DNA from: an uncultured Sphingomonadales bacterium
GTDB taxonomy: Bacteria; Pseudomonadota; Alphaproteobacteria; Sphingomonadales; Sphingomonadaceae
Length of the DNA stretch: 64,000 bases
Assembly: GCA_903832325.1 (NCBI GenBank)
Contig: CAILBC010000028.1
Location: forward strand, 1 to 64,000
Direction: 5' to 3'
Below the pieces are notes generated by a model. That model was not told the origin of the DNA. It saw nothing but the letters and a program-made list of their open reading frames with translations, and did no database searches. This document shows, piece after piece, positions 1 to 9,075 of this stretch. The position numbers and the translations under genes were made by a program. The number at the start of each line of letters is the position of its first letter. Positions within the stretch are counted from its first letter, which is position 1.

Positions 1-15
1 ACAAGGGGATGACCG

Positions 16-144
16 ATGACAATTTATGCAGGATTGGACGTGTCTGACAAGCAGACTCATATTTGCGTGGTTGATGCCGATGGCGCTGTGATCCGCCGCG
101 ATTGCGTGGTGAGCGATCCCGAGGCGCTTAGCAAATGGCTGCGC
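16..144 (+). pseudogene. IS110-type transposase, 5' fragment
   Basis: An ATG at 16 opens about 43 codons that read like the N-terminus of an IS110-family (DEDD) transposase. They contain the motif AGLDVSDKQTHICVV, where the Asp in GLDVS would be the first catalytic acidic residue. Family members are normally over 300 residues. Here the reading frame runs at about position 145 into repeated GAATTCCGGGGACAG units and stops at 243. The rest of the transposase is missing, so this is a dead fragment. Confidence 0.7.
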
Positions 145-246
145 GAATTCCGGGGACAGCGCGAATTCCGGGGACAGCAGCGCGAATTCCGGGGACCGAA
201 TTCCGGGGACAGTATACTACGAATTCCGGGGACAGTATACTAAATT
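145..246. repeat. Array of five GAATTCCGGGGACAG units
   Basis: Five head-to-tail copies start at 145, 163, 184, 198 and 221; the third is truncated and the last two extend into TATACTA. The array interrupts the IS110 fragment. The core with TATACT resembles, from memory, a sequence found beside REP-associated tyrosine transposase genes in proteobacteria. No such transposase is seen here, so the link is inference. Confidence 0.7.
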
Positions 247-256
247 GCCCCACAGG

Positions 257-382
257 AATTCCGGTGATGGTGTGGACGGCGCTCCAACTGGGGATTTGAT
301 TCGCGGATAGCGAGGCCCCAGAAAACGCTGTGACTGTCGAAGGTCTACCCAAGGGAGCGCCATCCACACCATCACCGTAATT
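257..382. repeat. 126-bp element with 29-bp inverted ends
   Basis: The left arm (257-285) and right arm (354-382) are inverted repeats matching at 27 of 29 positions, with the core GGTGATGGTGTGGA. They flank 68 bp with no coding potential. Inside, TGGGG at 289 and CCCCA at 316 can form a nested stem. The outline is that of a MITE or solo pair of IS ends, but a structured RNA cannot be excluded. No target duplication beyond AATT is obvious. Confidence 0.6.
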
Positions 383-572
383 CAAGGCAATCACCGGCAC
401 ATCACCATCGACCCGCACCGGCAAGCTGCCCGCAACGCGCCCCTGCCCCAGCACCGCGCCATGGCAGGCGGGCAAACAAACCTTGCGCAGCCCGATCCGT
501 ACCAATGCCCAGTGTCAGGGCATCACTTTGTTTCGCCGCAGCAATTCAGCGCGGCGTTTCGCCGCATACGGA
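383..572. other. No recognisable gene
   Basis: Between the inverted-repeat element and the double hairpin I see no convincing coding sequence, promoter or RNA gene. Open frames on both strands here have no family resemblance. It may be residue of older insertions. Confidence 0.5.
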
Positions 573-667
573 TGTGCGATGAGAGAAACTCATCGCACAA
601 CGTGACGCTCAAGCGCCGCGCGCGCCTTTACCAATGTGCAATGAGTCAAGCTCACTGCACATTGGTA
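573..667 (-). repeat. Double-hairpin element, copy 1
   Basis: Hairpin B is 573-583 with 589-599 (TGTGCGATGAG paired with its complement, 5-nt loop). Hairpin A is 629-645 with 651-667 (17-bp arms, one mismatch, 5-nt loop). A GC-rich linker (600-628) matches copies at 46272 and 49062. On the minus strand hairpin A begins immediately at the stop codon of the allophanate hydrolase gene (TGA at 670-668). There is no U-tract, so it is not a canonical terminator. It may act as an RNA-stabilising or REP-like element. Confidence 0.8.
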
Positions 668-2452
668 TCAGCCCCTGCTGGCGATATAAGCGCGCCAGCC
701 GCCCAGGGCAGTGATCTCCGTCGCGCCGGTCAGCGCGCGCGGTTCGGCGACAAAGCCTTTTACCGTGCTGCCATCGGCCAGCGTGACTGTGCCGATGGCC
801 AGCGGCGGGGGGACTTCGGCCACGAAGCTGCCGAAGGCGGCCATGTCGAGTTCATAGACTTCGACCGCGATGGCGGCGCCTTCTGCATCGTGCACCAGCG
901 CCGGCTTTGGCGGGACGCTGTCGGCCATCGCGTAAAGCCGATAAGTGGGCGCGGTGGTGGTGGTGGCCAGGTGTTTGGCATTGCGCGAAGTCAGCTGCCA
1001 GTGCAGCGGCATGCCTTCGAGATGGGCGCCGACAACGGCGAGAGCGACAGTTTCCACTTTGGTCTCCAGATCGGGCGCCAGATCAAGCGGCGGGACGGGA
1101 TAAGCATCGTTCCGGCACCAGCGCGATGCGGCATCGATGAGCGCGCGATCGGTCCCGGCCGGGCCGATCAGCGTGATGCCAAAGCCGGTGTCGTTGCGCC
1201 GCCAGCCGGCCGGAATGGCAATCGCAGCCATGTCGAGCAGGTTCACGAAATTGGTATAGAGCCCCAGATTGCTGTTCAGCGCGATCGGGCTGGCACGCAT
1301 TTCGGCCAGGCGATAAATCGTTGGCGTGGTCGGCAGGCACAGCGCATCGATGGTGCCCCACATCGCGTCGGCCACCTGTTTCAGCTCGGCCAGGCGATAA
1401 ATGCCGCGGAACGCCTCAACTGCCGAGCGGCCAAGGCCGCCTTCGACAATCGTGCGCACGGTGGGATCGATGCTGCTGGCATGGGTGTGCAGGAAATCGC
1501 CCATCGCCGCGGTGCGTTCGGCCACCCAGGGGCCATCATAGAGCAGCCGCGCCGCCTCGCTGAGCGGGGCAAGGTCGATCTCCACCAGATCGCAGCCCAT
1601 CGCCGCCAGCCGGTCGAGCGCCTGGGCATAGAGCCGTTCGGACGCCAGATCGCCCAGGAACTGGCGCTGGTGCGGCAGGGGCACGCCGACGCGCCACAGC
1701 GTGAGCGGCCGGTCGCCCAATTCGCGCGACCAGGGATCGGCCGGATCGTGCCCGGCCACCACCGCATCGACCAGCGCGGCATCGGCGGCATCGTGTGCAA
1801 ACACGGTGATGCAATCGATCGAGCGACAGGCCGGAACCAGCCCGGCGGTGCTCCACCGGCCCTTGGTCGGCTTGAACCCGATCAACCCGTTGAAGGCGGC
1901 GGGCACGCGGCCCGATCCGGCGGTATCGGTGCCCAGCGCGATCGGCACGAGCCCGGCCGCCACCGCCACCGCCGATCCGGAGCTTGATCCGCCGCTGACA
2001 TAGGCGCGGTTGTACACACAGGCAGGCGCGCCGTGCGGGCTGCGCGTGCCGTTGAGCCCGGTGGCAAACTGATCAAGGTTGGTCTTGCCCACCGGCACCG
2101 CGCCCGCCGCGATCAGCCGCGCGACCACACCCGCCGATTGCGCCGGGTCATAGGCGAAATCGGGGCATCCTGCGGTGGTCGGGCTGCCCGCAAGATCGAT
2201 ATTGTCCTTGATCGCGAACGGCACGCCGGCCAGCGGCAGCACTTCGCCCGCGGCCACGCGCGCATCGACCGCGCGGGCCATGGCCAGCACCTCGGCATCG
2301 GGCAGGCGGTAAATCCACACCGCAGGCTGCACCGCGTGATAGGCGGCGATGCGCGCCAGCGTGTCGCGCGCGACCGTTTCGGCGCTGGTGGTGCCGCTGC
2401 TGACTGCAGCGGCGATCGTGGCGGCGGCGAGTTTGGTGGCGGTGGTGGTCAT
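668..2452 (-). CDS. atzF: Allophanate hydrolase
   Basis: This 594-residue protein hydrolyses allophanate to ammonium and CO2, the second half of the ATP-dependent urea amidolyase route. It is an amidase-signature enzyme. The Lys-cisSer-Ser triad is visible as Lys82 (AIKDNID), the Ser of GGSSSGS (about 156-157) and Ser180 (GTDTAGSGRVPA). Residues after about 460 form the C-terminal domain typical of allophanate hydrolases, and the length is normal. The ATG overlaps the urea carboxylase stop by 4 bp (ATGA), so the two are translationally coupled. It is the last gene of the transporter-uca-atzF unit and is followed by a double-hairpin repeat. Confidence 0.95.
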   Translation of the reverse strand: MTTTATKLAAATIAAAVSSGTTSAETVARDTLARIAAYHAVQPAVWIYRLPDAEVLAMARAVDARVAAGEVLPLAGVPFAIKDNIDLAGSPTTAGCPDFAYDPAQSAGVVARLIAAGAVPVGKTNLDQFATGLNGTRSPHGAPACVYNRAYVSGGSSSGSAVAVAAGLVPIALGTDTAGSGRVPAAFNGLIGFKPTKGRWSTAGLVPACRSIDCITVFAHDAADAALVDAVVAGHDPADPWSRELGDRPLTLWRVGVPLPHQRQFLGDLASERLYAQALDRLAAMGCDLVEIDLAPLSEAARLLYDGPWVAERTAAMGDFLHTHASSIDPTVRTIVEGGLGRSAVEAFRGIYRLAELKQVADAMWGTIDALCLPTTPTIYRLAEMRASPIALNSNLGLYTNFVNLLDMAAIAIPAGWRRNDTGFGITLIGPAGTDRALIDAASRWCRNDAYPVPPLDLAPDLETKVETVALAVVGAHLEGMPLHWQLTSRNAKHLATTTTAPTYRLYAMADSVPPKPALVHDAEGAAIAVEVYELDMAAFGSFVAEVPPPLAIGTVTLADGSTVKGFVAEPRALTGATEITALGGWRAYIASRG

Positions 2453-5400
2453 GCCGGTTCAATCGCCAGCATGGCCGCGCCGGGCTGGATCACCTGCCCT
2501 TCGCTGACATAGACCCGCCGCACCACGCCGGCCGAGGGGCTGGGCACCGGGCATTCCATCTTCATCGCCTCGATCACTGCAATCGGTTCGCCTGCGGCCA
2601 CCATGCTGCCTTCGCCGGCGAGCATTTTCCACACGCTGCCGCCAAACGGCGCCTCGACCAGTTCGGACCCTTGCGGAAGGTCAATCGCGGCATCGTCAAC
2701 TTGCGCTCCGCTGCCGGCATCGACCAGCGCGGCAACCCGGTCAAATTCGCCGCTGTCCTGCCAGCGGGCGCGTTCTGCGTCGAACGCTGCCTGGCGGGTG
2801 GTTTCAAACGCGGCAATGCTCTCGGCATGGGCGTTACGAAACGCGCGATAGTCGGACAGGCGGAATTCGCCCTGTTCAATCGTGATCGCGCGGCGGCCCA
2901 GCGGGAAATCACGCCGCCATTCGGTCAGTTCGTCATGGCTGACCGGGAAGAATTTGATCCGGTCGAAAAAGCGCAGCAGCCACGGCTTTCCATCGACAAA
3001 TGCATCGGTCTGGCGCCAGGTGTTCCACACTTGGATAGTGCGGCCAAACAGCTGATATCCGCCGGGCCCTTCCATGCCATAGATGCACATATACGCGCCG
3101 CCGATGCCCACGACATTGGGCGGGGTCCAGGTGCGCGCCGGGTTGTATTTGGTGGTGACCAGCCGGTGGCGCGGATCGACCGGGGTGGCAACCGGCGCGC
3201 CCAGATAGACATCGCCCAGGCCCAGCACCAGATAATCGGCATCGAACACGATGCGCTGCACATCATCGATAGAGCCCAGCCCGTTGACGCGGCGGATGAA
3301 TTCGATGTTGTCCGGGCACCACGGCGCATCATCGCGCACCGCGGCCATGTATTTGTCGATCGTCTGATAGATCGCCGGGTCCTGCCATGACAGCGGCAGG
3401 TGGACCACACGGCTGGGAATGGCGAAATCATCCAGCCCGCCCAGCCGTTCCTCGGCGCCGACCAGCGCCTCCATCAGCGCGGCCTGCGTCAGCACGCGCG
3501 CATCGTAATGGATCTGCACCGACCGCACGCCCGGTGTCACATCGATCACCCCGGGCAGCGCGAGACGATCCAGCTCCAGCATCAGCGCATGGACGCGCAG
3601 CCGCAATTCCAGATCGAGCACGATCGGGCCATATTCGACCAGCAGGTGGCGATCGCCCTGCCGGCGATAGGTCGCCGCCGGGCGCGCACCCTCCGCCGGG
3701 ATCATGTGCAGGATCGGCGAGGCGGGCGGCGTGGTATCGCCGGCGAACGGCGCGGGCGCCTGCAACGTGGCGATCATCGCATCCTGCGCGCATTCGGCAG
3801 CGCGGGCCTCTGCCTCGGACACGGGCACGAAATGCACGGTGTCGCCGGGCGAAAGCTGGCCCACTTTCCACAAATCGGCCTGGATCACCACGAACGGGCA
3901 GACAAACCCGCCCAGCGACGGCCCGTCGGGGCCCAGGATGATCGGCATGTCGCCGGTGAAATCGACCGCGCCGATGGCATAGGCATTGTCGTGAATGTTT
4001 GACGGGTGCAGCCCCGCCTCGCCCCCGTCGCGGCGCGCCCATTCGGGTTTTGGCCCGACCAGGCGGACCCCGGTGCGGTTGGAATTGTAATGCACGCTCC
4101 AGGGCGTGGCGCAGATCATCGCGATATCGGCGGGGGTGAAGAAATCGGGCGCGCCGTGCGGGCCATAAAGCACGCGCACGCGCCATTCATGCCCGATTGC
4201 GGGCACCAGCGCGGCATCAAGCCCGGTTTCGAGCGCGGCATCGAGCGCGGTTTCGGGCGCCGCAGCCCCCGGATCGTCGCCATAATGCAGGCTGTCTCCG
4301 GTCATCACCGCGCGGCCCGCATGCCCGCCGAATTCGCCCAGGGTAAAGGCGCTGCGGCTGCCCAGATAAAGCGGAGCATCGATCCCCCCGGCCACGCAGA
4401 GGCAGGCGCGCATGCCGCCGCCCTGCACCCGGCCGATGCGCAGCACCTGCCCCGGCGCCACCGCCACCGGGGCCCAGCGCGGCACCGGCACATGATCGAG
4501 CGTGGCGCCGCATTCGGCCCCGGTCAGGCAGATCCGCGCCGCGCCCTGAAACAGCAGGGTGGGGCCGGCTGCGGTAATTTCCAGCCCGGCCGCATCATCG
4601 CCATTGCCCAGCAGCCGGTTGCCCAGCCGGAACGACAGCGCATCCATCGGCCCCGATGGTGGCACGCCGACATCCCACAGCCCGGTGCGCCCGGGATAAT
4701 CCTGCACCGTGGTTGCCGCGCCCGCCGCAATCACGCGGATGGCGCGCGGCGCCCACGCAAATTCGCCCAGCGCGCGCGTGGAAACCTGCCCGCTGACAAA
4801 ATCTGCCCCGCGCACCACCGCGCGCAGCCAGCGCAGATTGGTTTCGATCCCTGCCAGCCGCGTGGCATCGAGCGCGGATTGCAGCGCGGCAATCGCCATA
4901 TCGCGGGTGGGTGCGGTCACGATCAGCTTGGCCAGCATCGGATCATACCACGCGGGCACGTCGCTGCCGCTTTCCACCCAGCCATCCACGCGCAAAGTGG
5001 CGCGATCGCCTGCCGGAAAGGCCACTTCGACCAGCCGGCCAGAGCTTGGCTGAAAATCGCGCGCCGGGTCTTCGGCATAGAGCCGCACCTGGATCGAATG
5101 GCCGACGGGCCGTGCCACAAAGCCATCGAGAAACGCGAAATCACCCGCCGCACCGCGGATCATCCATTCAACCAGATCGACCCCGGTCACCTGCTCGGTC
5201 ACGCCATGTTCGACCTGCAGGCGGGTGTTGACCTCCAGAAAGAAGAAATCATCGCGTTCGGCATCATAGAGGAATTCGACCGTGCCGGCAGAGCGATAGT
5301 GCGCCCCCGCAGTCAGCCGCACCGCCGCCTCGATCAGCGCGGTGCGCGTGGCGGCGGGCAACAGCGGCGCGGGGGTTTCCTCGACCACTTTCTGGTTGCG

Positions 5401-6132
5401 CCGTTGCAGCGAACAATCGCGTTCGCCCAGCGCCACGACATGCCCCCGGCCATCGCCAAACACCTGAACCTCGATGTGGCGTGCGCGCGCCACATAGCGT
5501 TCCAGAAACACGCCGCCATTGCCGAAATTGCCCGCGCCCAGCCGCGCGACCATCGCAAAGGCCTCTGCCAGGTCGGTTTCGTCGGCGCAGACTTTCATGC
5601 CGATGCCGCCGCCGCCGGCAGTGGCCTTCAGGATCACCGGATAGCCGATCCGCGCCGCCTCGTGCGCGGCTTCGGCGGCGTCGGTCAACAGGCCGGTCCC
5701 GGGGGCGAGCGGCACGCCATGCGCCTGCGCCAGATCGCGCGCGGTGTGTTTCAGGCCAAAGGCGCGGATATTGTCGGCGGTGGGCCCGATGAACACGATG
5801 CCAGCCGCGGCGCAGCGTTCGGCAAAACCGGTGTTTTCCGACAAAAAGCCATAGCCGGGGTGGATCGCCTGCGCGCCCGTGGCACGCGCTGCGGCCAGGA
5901 TGGCATCGACGTTCAGATAGCTTTCGGTCGCGGGTGCCGGGCCGATCGCCACGGCCTCGTCGGCCTCGGTCACATGGCGCGATCCGGCGTCGGCCTCGCT
6001 ATAGACCGCGACAGACGCAATGCCCATCGCGCGCAAGCTGCGGATGATGCGGCAGGCGATTGCGCCCCGGTTGGCAATCAGCACCTTGCGGAACGGCGGT
6101 GTGGTTTCGGGCATCATGTCGCGGGATGTCAT
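2449..6132 (-). CDS. uca: Urea carboxylase, biotin-dependent
   Basis: This 1227-residue enzyme carboxylates urea to allophanate using ATP and bicarbonate. The order is biotin carboxylase (about 12-460; glycine-rich GGGGIGMKV and EVNTRLQVEH), KipA-like and KipI-like carboxyltransferase domains (about 465-1010), then a C-terminal biotinyl domain with EAMKMECP; Lys1191 is the biotinylation site. Many relatives are guanidine carboxylases, which work with DUF1989 deiminase subunits. None is encoded nearby, and an allophanate hydrolase follows directly, which favours true urea use. The ATG abuts the ATPase stop; ATGs at 6117 and 6114 are alternative starts. Confidence 0.93.
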   Translation of the reverse strand: MTSRDMMPETTPPFRKVLIANRGAIACRIIRSLRAMGIASVAVYSEADAGSRHVTEADEAVAIGPAPATESYLNVDAILAAARATGAQAIHPGYGFLSENTGFAERCAAAGIVFIGPTADNIRAFGLKHTARDLAQAHGVPLAPGTGLLTDAAEAAHEAARIGYPVILKATAGGGGIGMKVCADETDLAEAFAMVARLGAGNFGNGGVFLERYVARARHIEVQVFGDGRGHVVALGERDCSLQRRNQKVVEETPAPLLPAATRTALIEAAVRLTAGAHYRSAGTVEFLYDAERDDFFFLEVNTRLQVEHGVTEQVTGVDLVEWMIRGAAGDFAFLDGFVARPVGHSIQVRLYAEDPARDFQPSSGRLVEVAFPAGDRATLRVDGWVESGSDVPAWYDPMLAKLIVTAPTRDMAIAALQSALDATRLAGIETNLRWLRAVVRGADFVSGQVSTRALGEFAWAPRAIRVIAAGAATTVQDYPGRTGLWDVGVPPSGPMDALSFRLGNRLLGNGDDAAGLEITAAGPTLLFQGAARICLTGAECGATLDHVPVPRWAPVAVAPGQVLRIGRVQGGGMRACLCVAGGIDAPLYLGSRSAFTLGEFGGHAGRAVMTGDSLHYGDDPGAAAPETALDAALETGLDAALVPAIGHEWRVRVLYGPHGAPDFFTPADIAMICATPWSVHYNSNRTGVRLVGPKPEWARRDGGEAGLHPSNIHDNAYAIGAVDFTGDMPIILGPDGPSLGGFVCPFVVIQADLWKVGQLSPGDTVHFVPVSEAEARAAECAQDAMIATLQAPAPFAGDTTPPASPILHMIPAEGARPAATYRRQGDRHLLVEYGPIVLDLELRLRVHALMLELDRLALPGVIDVTPGVRSVQIHYDARVLTQAALMEALVGAEERLGGLDDFAIPSRVVHLPLSWQDPAIYQTIDKYMAAVRDDAPWCPDNIEFIRRVNGLGSIDDVQRIVFDADYLVLGLGDVYLGAPVATPVDPRHRLVTTKYNPARTWTPPNVVGIGGAYMCIYGMEGPGGYQLFGRTIQVWNTWRQTDAFVDGKPWLLRFFDRIKFFPVSHDELTEWRRDFPLGRRAITIEQGEFRLSDYRAFRNAHAESIAAFETTRQAAFDAERARWQDSGEFDRVAALVDAGSGAQVDDAAIDLPQGSELVEAPFGGSVWKMLAGEGSMVAAGEPIAVIEAMKMECPVPSPSAGVVRRVYVSEGQVIQPGAAMLAIEPA

Positions 6133-6984
6133 TCAGGCACTTTCTGCCGGATGGTCGCTGGCCGCAGCGGGGCCAGCGGTGTTCTGGGTCACGTTGGCCA
6201 TCCGGGCATCGCCGGTTTTGCGCAGCAGCGGCACGTCATAGGTCGCGGTGGCGCCATAGCGTTGCGGCGCGTGCGGATCGTGGCGCCGTTTGTCGAATGC
6301 CAGCACACGCGTGCCCAGCTTGAACGCTTCGCCGATGTCGTGGGTGACCATCACCACGGTCAGCCCGTGATCGCGCCACAGCCCGGTGACCAGCTCGTGC
6401 ATGTCAACCCGGATGCCGGGATCAAGCGCGCCGAACGGTTCATCGAGCAGCAGCACGCGCGGATGTTTGACCAGCGCCTGCGCCAGCGCGAGCCGTTGCT
6501 GCATCCCGCCCGACAATTGCGCCGGATACTGGTCGCGCGCAGAAGATAGCCCCACCGCATCGAGCATGGCATCGGCCTCTGCCAGCGCGGCGCGGCGGCG
6601 CGCGCCAAACAGCCGGCCCAGCACCGGCGCGGCGGCGCATTCCAGCCCGAACAGCACATTGCCGATCACCGTCAGATGCGGAAACACCGAATAGCGCTGA
6701 AACACCACGCCGCGATCGGGGCCGCATTCGGCGGCCATCCGCGCGCCATCGAACAGCACGGTGCCCCGGCTGGGCGCTTCCTGCCCCAGGATCAGCCGCA
6801 GAAACGTGCTTTTGCCCGCACCCGAAGGCCCGACCACCGAAACGAACGCGCCGGCCGGGATTTCCAGATTGACCCGTTCGAGCACGACCTTTTCGCCGTA
6901 TTCGACCCAGACATTGCGGAATTGCAGCAGCGGCGCCACCTTCGGCAAAGATTGGGGCGCGTTTGCGTTCTCCTGGCCGGTCAT
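6133..6984 (-). CDS. ABC transporter ATPase, urea carboxylase region
   Basis: This cytoplasmic ATPase of a nitrate/taurine/urea-type importer has Walker A (GPSGAGKST), the signature LSGGMQQR and Walker B LLLDEPFGALD. I start it at ATG 6984, which overlaps the permease stop (ATGA), not at an upstream in-frame ATG at 7071 that lies inside the permease gene. The product is 283 residues with a short C-terminal tail past the ATPase fold. Its place directly before urea carboxylase, with a permease and binding protein, makes it part of a urea or related small-amide uptake system. Confidence 0.88.
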   Translation of the reverse strand: MTGQENANAPQSLPKVAPLLQFRNVWVEYGEKVVLERVNLEIPAGAFVSVVGPSGAGKSTFLRLILGQEAPSRGTVLFDGARMAAECGPDRGVVFQRYSVFPHLTVIGNVLFGLECAAAPVLGRLFGARRRAALAEADAMLDAVGLSSARDQYPAQLSGGMQQRLALAQALVKHPRVLLLDEPFGALDPGIRVDMHELVTGLWRDHGLTVVMVTHDIGEAFKLGTRVLAFDKRRHDPHAPQRYGATATYDVPLLRKTGDARMANVTQNTAGPAAASDHPAESA

Positions 6985-7799
6985 CGTGCCGCCCCCTGCG
7001 CCCAGGGAAAGCCCTTGCGCGAGGCAAGCTGCAGCAGCGCATCGGCGGCAATCGCCAGCAGCGAAATCCACGCGACATAGGGCAGGATGATATCCATCGC
7101 GAGATAGCGGCGCACCAGGAAGATGCGATAGCCCAGCCCGACATCGGATGCGATCGCTTCGGCCGCGATCAGGAACACCCAGGCCGGCCCCATCGAAAAA
7201 CGAAGCGTTTCAATCAGCCGCGGCATCATCTGCGGCAGCGCCACGCGGATCGCCACGACCCACGAATTGGCGCCCAGCGTCTGCGCCTTGATGAACTGTT
7301 CGGCGGGCAGCCCGGCAACATGCGCGGCCAGGTCGCGCGTCATGTAAGGCGCAATGCCGATCGCGATCAGCGCGATCTTGGCCGCTTCACCCAGGCCCAG
7401 CGCGATGAACAGGATCGGCAGCACCGCAATCGGCGGGATCACCGCGATCACCGTGATCACCGGGCCAAGCACCGCGCGCGCCAGCGGCAGCACGCCCAGC
7501 AGCAACCCCAGCGTCAGCGCGGTCGCCGTGGCCAGCGCCAGCCCCGCGCCCAGCCGATAGAGGCTGGCCACGGTATCGGCCAGCAGCGTGATCTGGCCCG
7601 ATACCGGATCGACTTGCGTGGCCATGCGCCACAGCGCGGATGCCATGGCCCCCACCGTGGGCAGCACTTTGTCGGCCGGATTGTCGGCATGGCGCAGCGC
7701 GGCGGCCAGCGCATAAGTCAGCGCCAGAATCAGGATCGGCACCGCGCCGGCCATGATCCGGCCACGCCGGCTGGGCCGCAGATTGATCAGGCGGGTCAT
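6981..7799 (-). CDS. ABC transporter permease, urea carboxylase region
   Basis: This 272-residue inner-membrane permease belongs to the nitrate/sulfonate/taurine (SsuC/TauC) group. Several hydrophobic segments are clear: residues about 14-34, 85-110, 118-150 and two near the C-terminus. A coupling-loop region lies around residues 160-185 (QFIKAQTLGANSW). It sits between the lipoprotein binding protein and the ATPase and overlaps the latter by 4 bp, so the three form one importer. The substrate is inferred from the adjoining urea carboxylase genes only. Confidence 0.87.
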   Translation of the reverse strand: MTRLINLRPSRRGRIMAGAVPILILALTYALAAALRHADNPADKVLPTVGAMASALWRMATQVDPVSGQITLLADTVASLYRLGAGLALATATALTLGLLLGVLPLARAVLGPVITVIAVIPPIAVLPILFIALGLGEAAKIALIAIGIAPYMTRDLAAHVAGLPAEQFIKAQTLGANSWVVAIRVALPQMMPRLIETLRFSMGPAWVFLIAAEAIASDVGLGYRIFLVRRYLAMDIILPYVAWISLLAIAADALLQLASRKGFPWAQGAAR

Positions 7800-7832
7800 T
7801 GCGGCGCTACTCCGGATACCTGGATGGCGGGG

Positions 7833-8936
7833 TCAGAGCTTGCCGTCGGCGGCCATTTGCATGAACACCGGATCAAACCGCAGCTTCACATTGCCGGCAT
7901 CGCCCAGCGTCTTGCCGCCGGCAAACTGGATGCCGATGGTATCGACCGAAGTCGCAGCCGGGCCAAACAGCCCCTTGGCGAACGAAAACTGGCGCACGCG
8001 GTCCATCACCGTCACCAGTTCACCGCTTTTCGCCAGCTTTACCGCATCACCGGCCGCATAATAAAGGTGCGTGGTTTTCAGCTGCGCGTCATAGCCTTCG
8101 GGCGTGGCCCCGGCATCATGCGCCATTTGCGCGCGTGCGGCGCGGCCGGCGGCATCGTCGCGCTGCATGATCGACATCGTTTCGTACCAGATGCCGGCCA
8201 GCGCCTTGCCCAGCGCGGGATTGGCCTTGAGCGTGGCACTGCTGACCGACAGGCAATCAAGAATTTCGTTGGGGATCTGGTGGCTGTCAAACACCAGCGT
8301 GGCGCCTTGCGCCTTTTTCACTTCGGACAATTGCGGGTTCCAGGTGACCACCGCGGTAACTTGCGGCGAGGAAAAGGCGCCCACGATATCGGCATCGCCG
8401 GTGTTGACGATCTTGATGTCCGACAGCTTCAGCCCGGATTTTTCGAGGCCCCGCGCCAGCAGATACTGCGACACCGACAGTTCGACCAGATTGACCGAGC
8501 GCCCCTTGATATCGGCCAGCGAATGCGCGTTTTTCAGCACCACGCCGTCGTTGCCGTCGGAATAATCGCCCAGCACGACCACCGTGGTATCCTTGCCGCC
8601 CGCGGCCGGAATGGTCAGCGTGTCCATCGATGTGGCAACCACGCCGTCCAGTTTGCCCGCGGTGTACTGGTTGACCGATTCGACGTAGTCGTTGACTTGT
8701 ACCAGCTTGATCGAAATGCCGTACTTGTCGGCCCATTTCTTCACGATCCCGGCCTCTTGCGCATATGGCCAGGGCATCCAGCCGGCATAGATCGACCAGC
8801 CGATGGAAAAATCCTTCTTCGGTGCTTCGGCCGCAATGCCATCGGCACCGGCCGTCCTGGCAGAATGGCCACAGCCGCCCAGCGCCAACAGGCCGGCAAG
8901 GGCAAGCGTACGAAGCAAATGGGGCGGACGGATCAC
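7833..8936 (-). CDS. ABC transporter substrate-binding lipoprotein, urea carboxylase region
   Basis: This periplasmic binding protein resembles the family found beside urea carboxylase genes (TIGR03427 type, from memory), with GWSIYAGWMPWPYAQ near the mature N-terminus. I place the start at GTG 8936, giving a short lipoprotein signal ending in LALGGC; an in-frame ATG at 8978 would add 14 unlikely residues. The mature protein would be tethered at the inner membrane and deliver substrate to the permease and ATPase downstream. A LysR-type dyad lies 83-99 bp upstream (9019-9035), so this is probably the first gene of its transcript. Confidence 0.85.
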   Translation of the reverse strand: MIRPPHLLRTLALAGLLALGGCGHSARTAGADGIAAEAPKKDFSIGWSIYAGWMPWPYAQEAGIVKKWADKYGISIKLVQVNDYVESVNQYTAGKLDGVVATSMDTLTIPAAGGKDTTVVVLGDYSDGNDGVVLKNAHSLADIKGRSVNLVELSVSQYLLARGLEKSGLKLSDIKIVNTGDADIVGAFSSPQVTAVVTWNPQLSEVKKAQGATLVFDSHQIPNEILDCLSVSSATLKANPALGKALAGIWYETMSIMQRDDAAGRAARAQMAHDAGATPEGYDAQLKTTHLYYAAGDAVKLAKSGELVTVMDRVRQFSFAKGLFGPAATSVDTIGIQFAGGKTLGDAGNVKLRFDPVFMQMAADGKL

Positions 8937-9018
8937 GGCTGCAATTCCTTCAAGGCTGTGGTGGGCAGGAGTGCCCAAGCGCAGGCCATCACGCTAGGGC
9001 CTGTTTCATGATGCAGGG

Positions 9019-9035
9019 CATAGAAATTGTCTATG
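9019..9035 (-). promoter_or_regulatory. LysR-type operator dyad
   Basis: CATAGAAATTGTCTATG has perfect 6-bp arms around a 5-bp centre and contains the T-N11-A signature of LysR-type sites (9021-9033). It lies between the LysR gene stop and the start of the transporter/urea carboxylase unit. The adjacent LysR protein is the obvious candidate to bind it. Confidence 0.55.
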
Positions 9036-9075
9036 AGGTGACGCCGCGCCGGTTTTGCGAAATTTCGGCGAACCT

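Noticed and set aside
128..505. Minus-strand frame over the repeat array and inverted-repeat element
   Set aside because: It is made mostly of translated repeats with no conserved domain.
461..1987. Long plus-strand open frame antisense to atzF
   Set aside because: Composition is Arg/Gly/His-rich and it mirrors the codon-position bias of the real minus-strand gene. No family resemblance.
4006..6549. 847-codon plus-strand frame antisense to urea carboxylase
   Set aside because: A GC-driven shadow of a clear biotin-dependent carboxylase; no domain is visible.
8937..9075. Possible guanidine (ykkC) riboswitch before the urea operon
   Set aside because: A CTAGGG is present, but on the wrong strand for this operon and without the rest of the conserved core.
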